Below, in pieces: positions 1-6,277 of a stretch of DNA of 27,282 bases (positions are counted from its first letter, which is position 1; every line of letters begins with the position of its first letter). Below the pieces are notes generated by a model that worked only from the letters and a program-made list of their open reading frames with translations, ran no database searches and was not told the origin of the DNA. Location: the IMG/VR virus record IMGVR_UViG_3300006341_000012, positions 1 through 27,282 of that record, one strand, 5' to 3'. The position numbers and the translations under genes are program-made. This DNA is from a virus.

Positions 1-123
1 AAACAACTCTTTTATGTAATCTTTTGTTGATTGTGGACTAATTAATTCTTCATAAGCTTCATGGTCTAAAAGGTCTTCGTATATTGTGAAATATGTAATC
101 TTAGCTTTGTATAGCATTTTCAT
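1..123 (-). CDS. Hypothetical protein, N-terminal part (runs off left edge)
   Basis: The first 41 codons of a leftward gene are visible, from MKMLYKAK onward; the rest lies outside the window. The start is set by an AGGAG ribosome binding site 6 nt upstream, in a context (GGAGAACATTATGA) identical to that of the next gene upstream. It has its own consensus promoter and follows a strong terminator, so it heads a separate transcription unit. The visible residues are mixed charged and aromatic with no recognised motif. Confidence 0.75.
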   Translation of the reverse strand, partial: MKMLYKAKITYFTIYEDLLDHEAYEELISPQSTKDYIKELF

Positions 124-150
124 AATGTTCTCCTCTGTCTCAATAATCTT

Positions 151-178
151 ATATTACCACTTAAATCTTCCCTGTCAA
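151..178 (-). promoter_or_regulatory. Leftward sigma70-type promoter
   Basis: On the minus strand TTGACA (173-178), a 16-nt spacer and TAATAT (151-156) lie 28 nt upstream of the start codon at 123. It sits just after the terminator of the upstream gene. Confidence 0.8.
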
Positions 179-192
179 TGAATTTCTTCCAC

Positions 193-229
193 AAAAAAGC
201 CCCTGCAGCAAATTAATGCTACAAGGGCT
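193..229 (-). terminator. Rho-independent terminator after the DUF1353 gene
   Basis: On the minus strand a fully paired 12-bp stem (arms 218-229 and 198-209, two G-U pairs) closes an 8-nt loop and is followed by six U (193-198). It starts 5 nt after the stop codon of the 234-686 gene. Confidence 0.9.
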
Positions 230-233
230 AAAT

Positions 234-686
234 TTATTTCAATCCTTTCAGAAGTGCGTACATTCTCACACCAAAATAATAAAGGTAATTGTGAACGATA
301 TTGATCTTCAGATTAGGATGAGTCATTTCATTATGAAATATGACATCAATGTCTTTACGTGTGTAAAAGTTAATCCCGTGTTCTCTATTGTATATTTGAC
401 AAAGAATGTCATGCACCAAAGAAGGATAATACATTTGCTGCTTACCTTCATAAGTGATTTTCCCATCCCAAACACCAATGACATATTTATCAGCTACTTT
501 CCATTTAGGAGTACATCCATCCCAAGAGTATCCTTCGTACACAATGAGCTTTCCATCAGGAGTTATTTCTGCAAGAAGCTTGTGTTGTTTCTTACAATGT
601 ATTGTCTGAGACTTTCCATTATAAGCTGGGAGGTGGAATTCATGTGTTTCCTTGGTTGTCCATTTGTATTTAAGTGGTGTGATCAT
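234..686 (-). CDS. DUF1353 family protein
   Basis: The 150-residue protein resembles DUF1353 proteins, which are common in phages and have no established reaction. The recognisable parts are a beta-rich first half with YSWDGCTPKW (about residues 53-62), corresponding to the family's 'y..DGaT.P' segment, and SLVHDILCQIY (about 89-99), corresponding to the conserved 'aslVHDaLYq' segment with its His-Asp pair. An AGGAG site 6 nt upstream fixes the ATG at 686. The gene is alone in its transcription unit, with its own promoter at 716-743 and terminator at 193-229. Family assignment is by recognition of these segments; the function is unknown. Confidence 0.75.
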   Translation of the reverse strand: MITPLKYKWTTKETHEFHLPAYNGKSQTIHCKKQHKLLAEITPDGKLIVYEGYSWDGCTPKWKVADKYVIGVWDGKITYEGKQQMYYPSLVHDILCQIYNREHGINFYTRKDIDVIFHNEMTHPNLKINIVHNYLYYFGVRMYALLKGLK

Positions 687-715
687 AATGTTCTCCTATT
701 CAGTAGTTTGATTAT

Positions 716-743
716 ATTTTAAACCATACTCTAACGTTGTCAA
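716..743 (-). promoter_or_regulatory. Leftward sigma70-type promoter for the DUF1353 gene
   Basis: Minus-strand TTGACA (738-743), 16-nt spacer, TAAAAT (716-721). It lies 30 nt upstream of the start codon and immediately after the U-tract of the preceding terminator. Confidence 0.8.
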
Positions 744-752
744 CTTAAAAAC

Positions 753-791
753 AAAAAAAAAAAAGCCCGAACATTTCTGAACGGGCTTTTT
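753..791 (-). terminator. Rho-independent terminator, U-tracts on both sides
   Basis: A GC-rich stem AGCCCG/CGGGCT (764-769 and 782-787) is flanked by 12 A (753-764) and 5 T (787-791). It therefore gives a long U-tract to leftward transcripts and a shorter one to rightward transcripts. Leftward, it ends the unit containing the 954-1184 gene. Confidence 0.85.
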
Positions 792-869
792 GCGTAGCAC
801 TAATTCTAATGCCACAAGTTGCAAGGGATCATTTTTGGGATTAATGATATTGCAGAGAGGAGAAGGAAT

Positions 870-944
870 TTAAACACTCTGAGTAGAATGCTTGAGGAGA
901 GATTTTCCAACTCCATGTTGTCGCTTCCAAGCGATCAATTCCAT
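870..944 (-). CDS. Possible 24-residue ORF in frame behind the 954-1184 stop
   Basis: A short ORF (MELIAWKRQHGVGKSLLKHS and four more residues) begins 9 nt after the TAA of the preceding zinc-binding gene. It is in the same frame, so the only interruption is that one TAA. No ribosome binding site is visible. It may be a reading frame cut off by a stop mutation, a readthrough extension, or chance. A small palindrome (TCGCTT/AAGCGA, 921-934) lies inside it. Confidence 0.25.
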   Translation of the reverse strand: MELIAWKRQHGVGKSLLKHSTQSV

Positions 945-953
945 GATAATACG

Positions 954-1184
954 TTAATAGTTGTTATCTGAGTTTGGTAAAGACATTCCGATATCAAGAT
1001 CTCTATGAACATCCACTTGATCATAGTCATCATAATCAGTTCTGCTCTTATCAAGACAAGTAGAGCAAAGGTCTTCTTCAATATCTGTTGTGATGATATT
1101 TATTTTGCCAGTTTTTGGATCTTTTTCTTTGTATTTCTTATATGAAAAACTTTTGATCACTTTGTCACAGCACACACATCGCAT
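954..1184 (-). CDS. Small zinc-ribbon-like protein
   Basis: This 76-residue protein has two CxxC pairs, CVCC at residues 3-6 and CSTC at about 40-43, separated by a Lys-rich segment. This is the layout of a small treble-clef or zinc-ribbon fold common among phage accessory proteins. The C-terminal third is Asp-rich (YDDYDQVDVHRDLD). The start follows AAGGA at a 7-nt spacing. It is the last clear gene before the terminator at 753-791 and is presumably read from a promoter in the non-coding region to its right. Function is unknown; an adaptor or nucleic-acid-binding role is only inferred from the cysteines. Confidence 0.7.
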   Translation of the reverse strand: MRCVCCDKVIKSFSYKKYKEKDPKTGKINIITTDIEEDLCSTCLDKSRTDYDDYDQVDVHRDLDIGMSLPNSDNNY

Positions 1185-1190
1185 AAGCGT

Positions 1191-1736
1191 GATCCTTATT
1201 TATTTATTTAATTGTTAATTTGTAAAACGTTTTATTAAAACACCCTCTATAAAAGACACTCGTTAAAGCATCTTTGGTTAGGAGAATATTATGAAAATAT
1301 TATTAGAATAAAAGAATATTATGAAGGGAGAATATCTTTTATAGAAAGGTTTTAAGCAGTTTATACACTTACTCAGGTATCTCTTATAACAAACATCAGG
1401 TCACGACAACCCAAGAGGAACAAGAAATCACCTCAGAAAAGTCCCTAAACTTATCCAAGATGTCCATGACCTGACGGAATAGGGTGGTTGTTTAAAAAGC
1501 TAACTTGCTATAACCTACTAAATTCACAAGTGTACTCCTTGATTTGAGCATAACCTCTAGGGATTGAGGACATAGGCTTAAGGGCGTTTTATATTTGATT
1601 CACAGGTGGCTGGGTTAATACTTCCCCATTTACTGACACCGACAACTAATGTTCCCCATCGCACCGTCTTTGTTACAACGTCTCTTGATTGTCACACACT
1701 TACTATCACACGGGATCAACCTTAGAATCAAATTCT
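1191..1736 (-). other. 546-nt gene-free stretch with RNA-like helices
   Basis: No convincing ORF was found on either strand. On the minus strand a nested stem is formed by TCAGGTCA/TGACCTGA (1396-1403 and 1467-1474, 8 bp) and then GACA/TGTC (1405-1408 and 1461-1464). A second perfect 10-bp inverted repeat is ctataaaaga (1247-1256) with tcttttatag (1335-1344). A CCTC/GAGG hairpin lies near 1553-1569. Short motifs occur twice each: TTCCCCAT (about 1622 and 1652), CACAAGTG/CACAGGTG neighbourhoods (about 1525 and 1600), and AGAATATTATGAA (about 1282 and 1313). This may be a structured leader or non-coding RNA continuing from the promoters to its right. Its strand is inferred from those promoters. 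Confidence 0.45.
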
Positions 1737-1880
1737 TTACTCATTCCAAACTAGAACACCATTCTCAATCTCAGAATCATCTAATTCTTTAAACAATTCA
1801 TAGCTTTTCAAGAAACGTTGTTTCTGGTCTTCTGCTATTTCTTCTAGACGTTCTTTTGTGAAAATATTATCTTCTTGCAT
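1737..1880 (-). CDS. Small acidic hypothetical protein (47 aa)
   Basis: The ORF reads MQEDNIFTKERLEEIAEDQK through to GVLVWNE. AGAGG is placed 6 nt before the ATG, and its composition (Glu/Lys/Asp-rich, helical) is like that of the neighbouring small phage proteins. It is the only good coding candidate in the 1.19-2.37 kb region. It sits directly after an 18-bp inverted repeat that would form a large hairpin in its 5' leader, so its expression may depend on that structure. No family is recognised. Confidence 0.6.
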   Translation of the reverse strand: MQEDNIFTKERLEEIAEDQKQRFLKSYELFKELDDSEIENGVLVWNE

Positions 1881-1897
1881 TTGAACCTCTTTATGTA

Positions 1898-1978
1898 ATT
1901 ATATTTTAAGAAGACCACTAAGGGTCTTTATTACAAAAATATAAGGAGAAGGACTAAATAGTCTTCTTAAAATATAAT
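1898..1978 (-). repeat. 18-bp perfect inverted repeat, possible two-state leader
   Basis: Arms 1898-1915 and 1961-1978 are perfectly complementary over 18 bp around a 45-nt loop. Two local hairpins compete with it: AAGACC/GGTCTT (1911-1916 with 1923-1928) and GACTA/TAGTC (1952-1956 with 1959-1963). Both use bases from the long arms, so the long and local forms exclude each other. The element lies 18 nt upstream of the 47-residue ORF. There is no U-tract of terminator type after it in the leftward direction. Confidence 0.7.
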
Positions 1979-2363
1979 AGAGTGATTATTCATTCTACGA
2001 AGAGGGCACTCACCACCACGCAACATTTTGTTTTCCGAAATACCTATACTCCTAAGAGCTGTTCCTATCTTGTAGGACGATAACATCAAATTACACCCTA
2101 GAGTATAATTTGTCAATAGTTATCGGGTGACAGGGCATTTTTCAATTCGAGCGATCCTGTTCTTACTTTAGTTTACTGCTATCAATTGCCGTACTTATTT
2201 TAAGTCGCTACCCTCCGAAGAGTTGGCACAGTTTCTTGTATAACGACTATCGAGTGATTTTGTTATTACTTTATAAGGTGCATCCATTCTCGAAAAGACA
2301 GTGGTCGCAATGCCAAACGTGTCCAGCCGTAAGTCGTAGTTTTATTTTGAATGAAACACCTTA
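1979..2363 (-). ncRNA. Candidate structured non-coding RNA or long leader
   Basis: It starts at a consensus promoter whose predicted first base (about 2363) coincides with the 5' arm of a closing helix. That helix is ATAAGGTG/CACCTTAT (2357-2364 with 2273-2280), continued after an internal loop by CATTC/GAATG (2349-2353 with 2285-2289). Further 3' are a UUCG-capped hairpin (2213-2222), an ACTTA/TAAGT hairpin (2193-2205), an AGTCG/CGACT pairing that crosses TGCC/GGCA, and a TCCTA/TAGGA hairpin just after the second promoter. No ORF with a ribosome binding site covers it. Size, promoter and helix density recall large phage RNAs such as GOLLD or ROOL, but no sequence match is claimed. The 3' end is not defined. 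Confidence 0.5.
2088..2116 (-). promoter_or_regulatory. Leftward promoter inside the non-coding region
   Basis: Minus-strand TTGACA (2111-2116), 17-nt spacer, TAATTT (2088-2093), preceded by TG at -1/-2 of an extended -10. Expected start is about 2081. The promoter is overlaid by a 9-bp hairpin (2088-2096 with 2103-2111). Confidence 0.65.
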
Positions 2364-2369
2364 TATTTA

Positions 2370-2398
2370 ATTGTAGCAACTAATTTTTAATGTGTCAA
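2370..2398 (-). promoter_or_regulatory. Near-consensus leftward promoter
   Basis: Minus-strand TTGACA (2393-2398), 17-nt spacer, TACAAT (2370-2375). The TGA inside TTGACA is the stop codon of the 2395-2544 gene. It drives leftward transcription into a region with no gene for nearly 500 nt. Confidence 0.85.
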
Positions 2399-2544
2399 CT
2401 ACCTTCAATCAAAGGCCAATCTTCTTCATCACCAATAAAACTGTCTCTATCATGTTCATCAACCATTTCCAACTCCTTTAAAATTTTCTCACTAATCTCT
2501 GAGTCTTTTACAACAAATTTCTTATCAAAACTTGAGGTTGCCAT
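2395..2544 (-). CDS. Small acidic hypothetical protein (49 aa)
   Basis: The start is placed at the ATG at 2544 because a strong AGGAGGG lies 4 nt upstream; an in-frame ATG further up (2634) has no comparable site. The product begins MATSSFDKKFVVKD and ends with an acidic tail (DEEDWPLIEGS). It is preceded by, and nearly touches, a 22-residue ORF ending at 2546. No family is recognised. Its stop codon is part of the -35 box of the next promoter. Confidence 0.6.
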   Translation of the reverse strand: MATSSFDKKFVVKDSEISEKILKELEMVDEHDRDSFIGDEEDWPLIEGS

Positions 2545-2545
2545 T

Positions 2546-2614
2546 TTACCCTCCTGAGAAACCCTTGTCAATAAAACCTTCTGAACCGAATGCAGGTGGT
2601 TTAACATCTTCCAT
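2546..2614 (-). CDS. Micro-ORF of 22 residues
   Basis: MEDVKPPAFGSEGFIDKGFS plus GG, with GAGG 8 nt before the ATG. It ends one base before the ATG of the 49-residue gene, whose ribosome binding site lies in its last codons, an arrangement typical of translational coupling. It is the first ORF after the promoter at 2646-2674. Function unknown; it could be a real microprotein or a coupling leader. Confidence 0.5.
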   Translation of the reverse strand: MEDVKPPAFGSEGFIDKGFSGG

Positions 2615-2645
2615 ACTAATTTCCTCTTTTTCAACGTTATAATTT

Positions 2646-2674
2646 ATTATCTCAAGTTTATTTGATTGTGTCAA
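2646..2674 (-). promoter_or_regulatory. Leftward sigma70-type promoter
   Basis: Minus-strand TTGACA (2669-2674), 17-nt spacer, GATAAT (2646-2651). It begins on the base after the stop codon of the exonuclease gene. Confidence 0.85.
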
Positions 2675-3550
2675 CTATTTCATCAAACTTTGAACATATT
2701 CTTTAACATCTTCACTACGCCACTCAAGATTGTTTAAGCACCAAGTTACATACCCAGAATCACTTTTTACTAATTCTCTCCAACTATTTCCTTTATGCTT
2801 ACCAAAACCCACTACATCCATTTGTTCTTCTTTCAAATGAGAATATGTAGAAAGTAGTTCCACTAAATACCCTAATTCCTCTTCATCATCAAGTTTTGCT
2901 TGGTTGACAGTGTATTGAACGTAATCGTAATCTTTTTTGATCACATCTTCCCATTTCTCATTCTTATACTTCTTTCCACCTTTACAAGTTTTCACATCAT
3001 AAAGCATTTCCCAAGCTTCATCAAGTGTTAAACCTTTATCTTTAAGCATATATTCAAGAACAAGACCATTAACCAACGTGTCGCTCTGTGCCGAATGAAG
3101 GTGTATACTGTGATCATTAAGACGTTCATCCTTATATAGTCCCCATTGGTAATACAACACTCCTAGTTTATGACTTTCCACTTCACCAACTTCATATAAT
3201 ACACGAGCAAGTTTTAGTGTACAAATTTGTCTCACATTTTCTGGAAAGTATTGTTCTGGTAAAACTTCTTTCTCATAAGATAAGTTGTGAGCAAAAACAT
3301 ATTGTTTTCCTTCCAAAGAATGATCCTTCAGAACTCTTTCTATCTTGGGAGCACTTTTAACATCTTCTTCAGTTACTCCGTGAATAGCCATTGCTTCAAA
3401 AGATATAGGTTCTTCTGGGTTAATCATTGAACCTCTTGAATCGATTACCTTAAAATCTCCATCTTTTGTGACACGGAAAATAGTTTCCCCGAACTCACAA
3501 ACTTTTCCTTTCATGCTTGTAGTTTCTGTATCAATGCTTGCTATCAACAT
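2675..3550 (-). CDS. DnaQ/ExoX-like 3'-5' exonuclease
   Basis: This 291-residue DEDD-superfamily exonuclease is expected to remove nucleotides from DNA 3' ends in replication, repair or host DNA breakdown. Visible motifs are Exo I SIDTETT (acidic residues D7 and E9), the ExoX-like AIHGVTEEDV (55-64), Exo II region FAHNLSYEKEV (86-96) and Exo III HSAQSDT with H152 and D157, the DEDDh pattern. The Exo II segment has Tyr-Glu where Phe-Asp is usual. A C-terminal segment VGFGKHKG...YVTWCLNNLEW (about 247-275) resembles the small DUF3820-type domain often joined to such phage exonucleases. AGGAGG sits 5 nt before the ATG. It is the last gene of a long leftward run. Confidence 0.85.
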   Translation of the reverse strand: MLIASIDTETTSMKGKVCEFGETIFRVTKDGDFKVIDSRGSMINPEEPISFEAMAIHGVTEEDVKSAPKIERVLKDHSLEGKQYVFAHNLSYEKEVLPEQYFPENVRQICTLKLARVLYEVGEVESHKLGVLYYQWGLYKDERLNDHSIHLHSAQSDTLVNGLVLEYMLKDKGLTLDEAWEMLYDVKTCKGGKKYKNEKWEDVIKKDYDYVQYTVNQAKLDDEEELGYLVELLSTYSHLKEEQMDVVGFGKHKGNSWRELVKSDSGYVTWCLNNLEWRSEDVKEYVQSLMK

Positions 3551-3569
3551 AATTCCTCCTAAAATAATC

Positions 3570-3800
3570 TTAACCTAAGAACACCAATTCTACCGCACCC
3601 AACACCATTGTCAACAATAATATTCCCCAGAAGAATGTTCCCTTTTCCCACCATTCTCTTGTGTCAACACAAACATAATCTTTTATGGGAGGTAATCCTT
3701 CTGCTCTGCGACACAATTCTTCATAAGGAATGTCGTCAAAGTTTTCACCTTTTAGGGTAAGTGGAGAGTCGTAATCTGTATGTTCATCTAGTTGACACAT
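3570..3800 (-). CDS. Small membrane-anchored hypothetical protein
   Basis: The 76-residue protein has a soluble acidic N-terminal part and one C-terminal transmembrane segment (GTFFWGILLLTMVLGAVELV, about 54-73), so most of it should face the cytoplasm. It starts on the base after the stop of the gene before it, with AAAAGG as ribosome binding site, so the two are translationally linked. No family recognised. Confidence 0.65.
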   Translation of the reverse strand: MCQLDEHTDYDSPLTLKGENFDDIPYEELCRRAEGLPPIKDYVCVDTREWWEKGTFFWGILLLTMVLGAVELVFLG

Positions 3801-4304
3801 TTACCTTTTCTCCACTACGTATTTACCTTGCTCTTGACACCAAGTTTTCTTAGTATCCGTAAAGTAATTAAAGTCTACTAAAAGTTTTCCTCTCTTAGCC
3901 CACTTCCTTACAAACTTATATACGTCACCCTTTCTTTGAAAGAATATAGGAAAACTTCCACCATCATTTATCCTGTAATCTTCGTTACCGATACACCAAC
4001 CTTTACCTTTTTTAGTGTCCTCTATATTATCTTCCAACCATTGAATCACCTCTGGTTTAAGATTATACGCAGACATATAATAAGTTTGTTTAAGTTTATC
4101 GATATCTTTAAGTTTATCTTCTGGGTAATCTTTCCTAAGCATTTCTTCAACATACTTCCAGTGATCATCTAGTTTATTCGTCTTCTCATAAACTAATATA
4201 TCATCTCCATCCTCTTCATCAATTGATAAGATATATTGACAATCATAATGTTCACCGTCCCAGTTAGATTTACCACACCAACAATGGTTCTTTAACAATC
4301 TCAT
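3801..4304 (-). CDS. Hypothetical protein (167 aa)
   Basis: The N-terminus carries a CxC...C pattern (HCWCGKSNWDGEHYDCQYI, about 7-25) that could bind zinc. The rest is charged and aromatic, with Trp-rich segments such as WCIGNEDYRIN near the middle. It overlaps the upstream gene by ATGA. No family recognised; the position among small leftward genes suggests an early accessory role. Confidence 0.65.
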   Translation of the reverse strand: MRLLKNHCWCGKSNWDGEHYDCQYILSIDEEDGDDILVYEKTNKLDDHWKYVEEMLRKDYPEDKLKDIDKLKQTYYMSAYNLKPEVIQWLEDNIEDTKKGKGWCIGNEDYRINDGGSFPIFFQRKGDVYKFVRKWAKRGKLLVDFNYFTDTKKTWCQEQGKYVVEKR

Positions 4305-4741
4305 TTAACCACCTCAAGCCAAGGTTTGTTCTCGATATTATTGATCATGTCTTGTACAACTTTCTGATCAACTTCATGCACAACTTCTGTAACATTTTCA
4401 ATCAAAAAGAATCTTGGGTCAATGTTATGTTTCTTAGCCCAACCAGAAATAAGTTTACTTAATTCCTCTTTCTGTTCTTGTGTTACATCGTAAAGATAAT
4501 CATCTGCAAACTCATTCTCATCATAAGCTCTTTCGTGCATTTGTTCAAGAAAGTTATCCACACACATAAAATCTTCAAATGTTTGAGCTTTCTTCACACC
4601 TTTGTATAGTGTAATCGATTTAACAGTTTTAAGTTCTTCTAAAGTTAATTCTTCTAGAAAGTTTGCTGCTACTAAATCGATATCTTCATCAGCATGTGTC
4701 CAATCATCTTCACTCGTATTGTAATAAATTTCTTCACTCAT
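4301..4741 (-). CDS. Hypothetical acidic protein (146 aa)
   Basis: A strongly acidic, helix-rich protein (MSEEIYYNTSEDDWTHADED at the start) with no recognised domain. GAGGAG lies about 8 nt before the ATG, and its stop overlaps the start of the next gene by ATGA. Very acidic small proteins of early phage regions are often host-protein inhibitors or DNA mimics, but nothing here shows that directly. Confidence 0.65.
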   Translation of the reverse strand: MSEEIYYNTSEDDWTHADEDIDLVAANFLEELTLEELKTVKSITLYKGVKKAQTFEDFMCVDNFLEQMHERAYDENEFADDYLYDVTQEQKEELSKLISGWAKKHNIDPRFFLIENVTEVVHEVDQKVVQDMINNIENKPWLEVVK

Positions 4742-4759
4742 TTTAATCTCTCCTCTTGT

Positions 4760-5110
4760 CTATTCTATCACATGCCACTCATCATCTGAGTCCCATTCCT
4801 CGTAATTAACCCAAGTAATTTTAAAATAATGTTCACTATCCTCTGGTCGGCATCCCTTTTTATAAACAATACCTTCTATATCAGCATAACATCTTTTACC
4901 GTCACCTGTTACATTACCTTGACAATCTACCTGATGATCAAATTTTGTCAAGACCTCCTCTTGGTATTCATCATTTATTATTTTTACGCTAACTGTATCA
5001 AATTCTAGAATATCTCCTTCTGATAATTCCATATCTACCCAAGCAACGATGTCATATTTTTCTGACTCACCAACACCTAGATCATTCAATGCACCAATTA
5101 ACTCTTCCAT
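4760..5110 (-). CDS. Hypothetical protein (116 aa)
   Basis: An acidic protein starting MEELIGALNDLGVGESEKYD with a beta-rich middle (DILEFDTVSVKIIND) and a C-terminus ending DDEWHVIE. It overlaps the upstream 5098-5292 gene by 13 nt and uses GGAG as ribosome binding site. No family recognised. Confidence 0.65.
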   Translation of the reverse strand: MEELIGALNDLGVGESEKYDIVAWVDMELSEGDILEFDTVSVKIINDEYQEEVLTKFDHQVDCQGNVTGDGKRCYADIEGIVYKKGCRPEDSEHYFKITWVNYEEWDSDDEWHVIE

Positions 5111-5292
5111 TTTAGTCTCTCCTCATAATGTTTAATGTAATCAGTTATACCATTAATAAACTCTCTGTCTTCAATCCTATGAAGATTATCATGTATGTAT
5201 ATATCACAAACATCTCTCTTGTTTAGTTCATTTTCTTTTTTATATACTGATACTGCCCAAAGTAATCCTTTCATCCATTCAGATTGTTTCAT
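5098..5292 (-). CDS. Hypothetical protein (64 aa)
   Basis: A small, mixed-charge, probably helical protein (MKQSEWMKGLLWAVSVYKKE...). It overlaps both neighbours (4 nt upstream, 13 nt downstream), which supports it as a real gene in a tightly packed leftward unit. No family recognised. Confidence 0.6.
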   Translation of the reverse strand: MKQSEWMKGLLWAVSVYKKENELNKRDVCDIYIHDNLHRIEDREFINGITDYIKHYEERLKWKS

Positions 5293-5570
5293 ATATTAAA
5301 CCTCTTATTGAAATCTTCTTTAGCCTTCATCACAGCTTCTTTATAGTAAGGGTTTAACCTATCAGAATGAAAAGCTCTCCAATTAGTGTATTTACCTTTC
5401 CCAAGGTAAGTGTACTTGCTCCAAACCCTTGTTATATAATATTGTACATCTTCACCAAAAGGTTTACCTCCTTTGAATTGCAATCCCTTACAATCATAAG
5501 GTCTTCCGTCAGGTTTATACACCACTTGTCTAAGAACCTGAGTTTTCCACCAAAGTTTTATGCGGTTCAT
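5289..5570 (-). CDS. Hypothetical basic protein (93 aa)
   Basis: A basic, Tyr/Trp-rich protein (MNRIKLWWKTQVLRQVVYKP...), unlike its acidic neighbours. It overlaps both flanking genes by 4 nt. A nucleic-acid contact is possible from the charge but not shown. No family recognised. Confidence 0.6.
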   Translation of the reverse strand: MNRIKLWWKTQVLRQVVYKPDGRPYDCKGLQFKGGKPFGEDVQYYITRVWSKYTYLGKGKYTNWRAFHSDRLNPYYKEAVMKAKEDFNKRFNI

Positions 5571-5998
5571 AATATCACCATCCTCGAACTAAACTTACTT
5601 TCTGAACGTTTTCTTGAAAGCATATACATAATGAAAGTTTGCTCTCCTCCATTACCGAAAGTTACTTTATTAACAGGTATATACTTCTCTCCAGTATATT
5701 TACTAAAACAATCTTGGTGGATAAGTATTGTGGTGAATTGACACCCTGCATAATCATGTTGAGGATAATGACCATCTCCCTCTCTTTCAAGAGTATCAAT
5801 TAACAAAATACTTCCGTTATCAAAAGTAAATATATTTCTCTTACTGTTCCAATCTGCATCACATAAATTGTAAACAAACCTTACAACACTTTCTACATCA
5901 TCAGGATGAACAAATACAACCCCTGAATAATACTCACAATCAATGGCTTTTTCAAGCTCAATTTTTATTTCTTCATATAAACCTATTAAGTGTTTCAT
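5567..5998 (-). CDS. Hypothetical protein, faint ATPase-fold resemblance
   Basis: This 143-residue protein has the sequence FTFDNGSILLIDT (about 57-69) followed by DYAGCQFTTILIHQ (about 81-94). The spacing loosely recalls the 'F.NGS.i...g..f..i..DE' part of terminase ATPase domains, but there is no Walker A motif and no DE pair at the second site. I therefore leave it as unknown. It overlaps both neighbours by 4 nt. Confidence 0.6.
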   Translation of the reverse strand: MKHLIGLYEEIKIELEKAIDCEYYSGVVFVHPDDVESVVRFVYNLCDADWNSKRNIFTFDNGSILLIDTLEREGDGHYPQHDYAGCQFTTILIHQDCFSKYTGEKYIPVNKVTFGNGGEQTFIMYMLSRKRSESKFSSRMVIL

Positions 5999-6276
5999 TC
6001 TTCCTCCAATCTCACTAAAGCTTCAGTTAAATCTTGTAACAGTTGATGTACTTTCTTCTGATCTTTCATACTTTCAAAACGATATTCAAAGTGATCATCC
6101 ACCTTATTCACAAAGTTTCTATAAGCCCGAGTATACCTTTCATTCTTTTTGTTTTCTTCTAAAAGTTCTTCATATGCTAGGCAACGTTTCCTTTTATTAC
6201 AAGAACCTTTTCCACAATGAGAGGTATATCTTACAGGTTTCCCACATCCACAAGTTGATTCTAATTTATCGATCAT
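5995..6276 (-). CDS. Small zinc-binding-like protein
   Basis: The first 33 residues hold CGCGKPVRYTSHCGKGSC and a further C (five Cys and one His), a likely zinc site. A long charged helix follows (about 34-93, coiled-coil-like). It lies 1 nt after the upstream gene's stop and overlaps the downstream gene by 4 nt. Such a zinc knob plus helix often mediates protein or nucleic-acid binding; the actual partner is unknown. Confidence 0.6.
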   Translation of the reverse strand: MIDKLESTCGCGKPVRYTSHCGKGSCNKRKRCLAYEELLEENKKNERYTRAYRNFVNKVDDHFEYRFESMKDQKKVHQLLQDLTEALVRLEEE

Positions 6277-6277
6277 T

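Noticed and set aside
216-722. Long plus-strand ORF opposite the DUF1353 gene
   Set aside because: It is antisense to a gene with promoter, ribosome binding site, terminator and family match; it has no ribosome binding site and an implausible composition.
1860-2170. tRNA-like segments (GGTTCAAAT, AATTCGAGC)
   Set aside because: No acceptor stem, D-arm or anticodon arm at the required distances; the first is the ribosome-binding context of the 47-residue ORF.
1191-2390. CRISPR array or insertion sequence in the gene-free region
   Set aside because: No regularly spaced repeats, no terminal repeats with target duplication, and no transposase remnants.
3570-5110. Further TTGACA matches on the minus strand (about 3607, 3661, 4945)
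   Set aside because: They lie inside genes and have no acceptable -10 at 16-18 nt.
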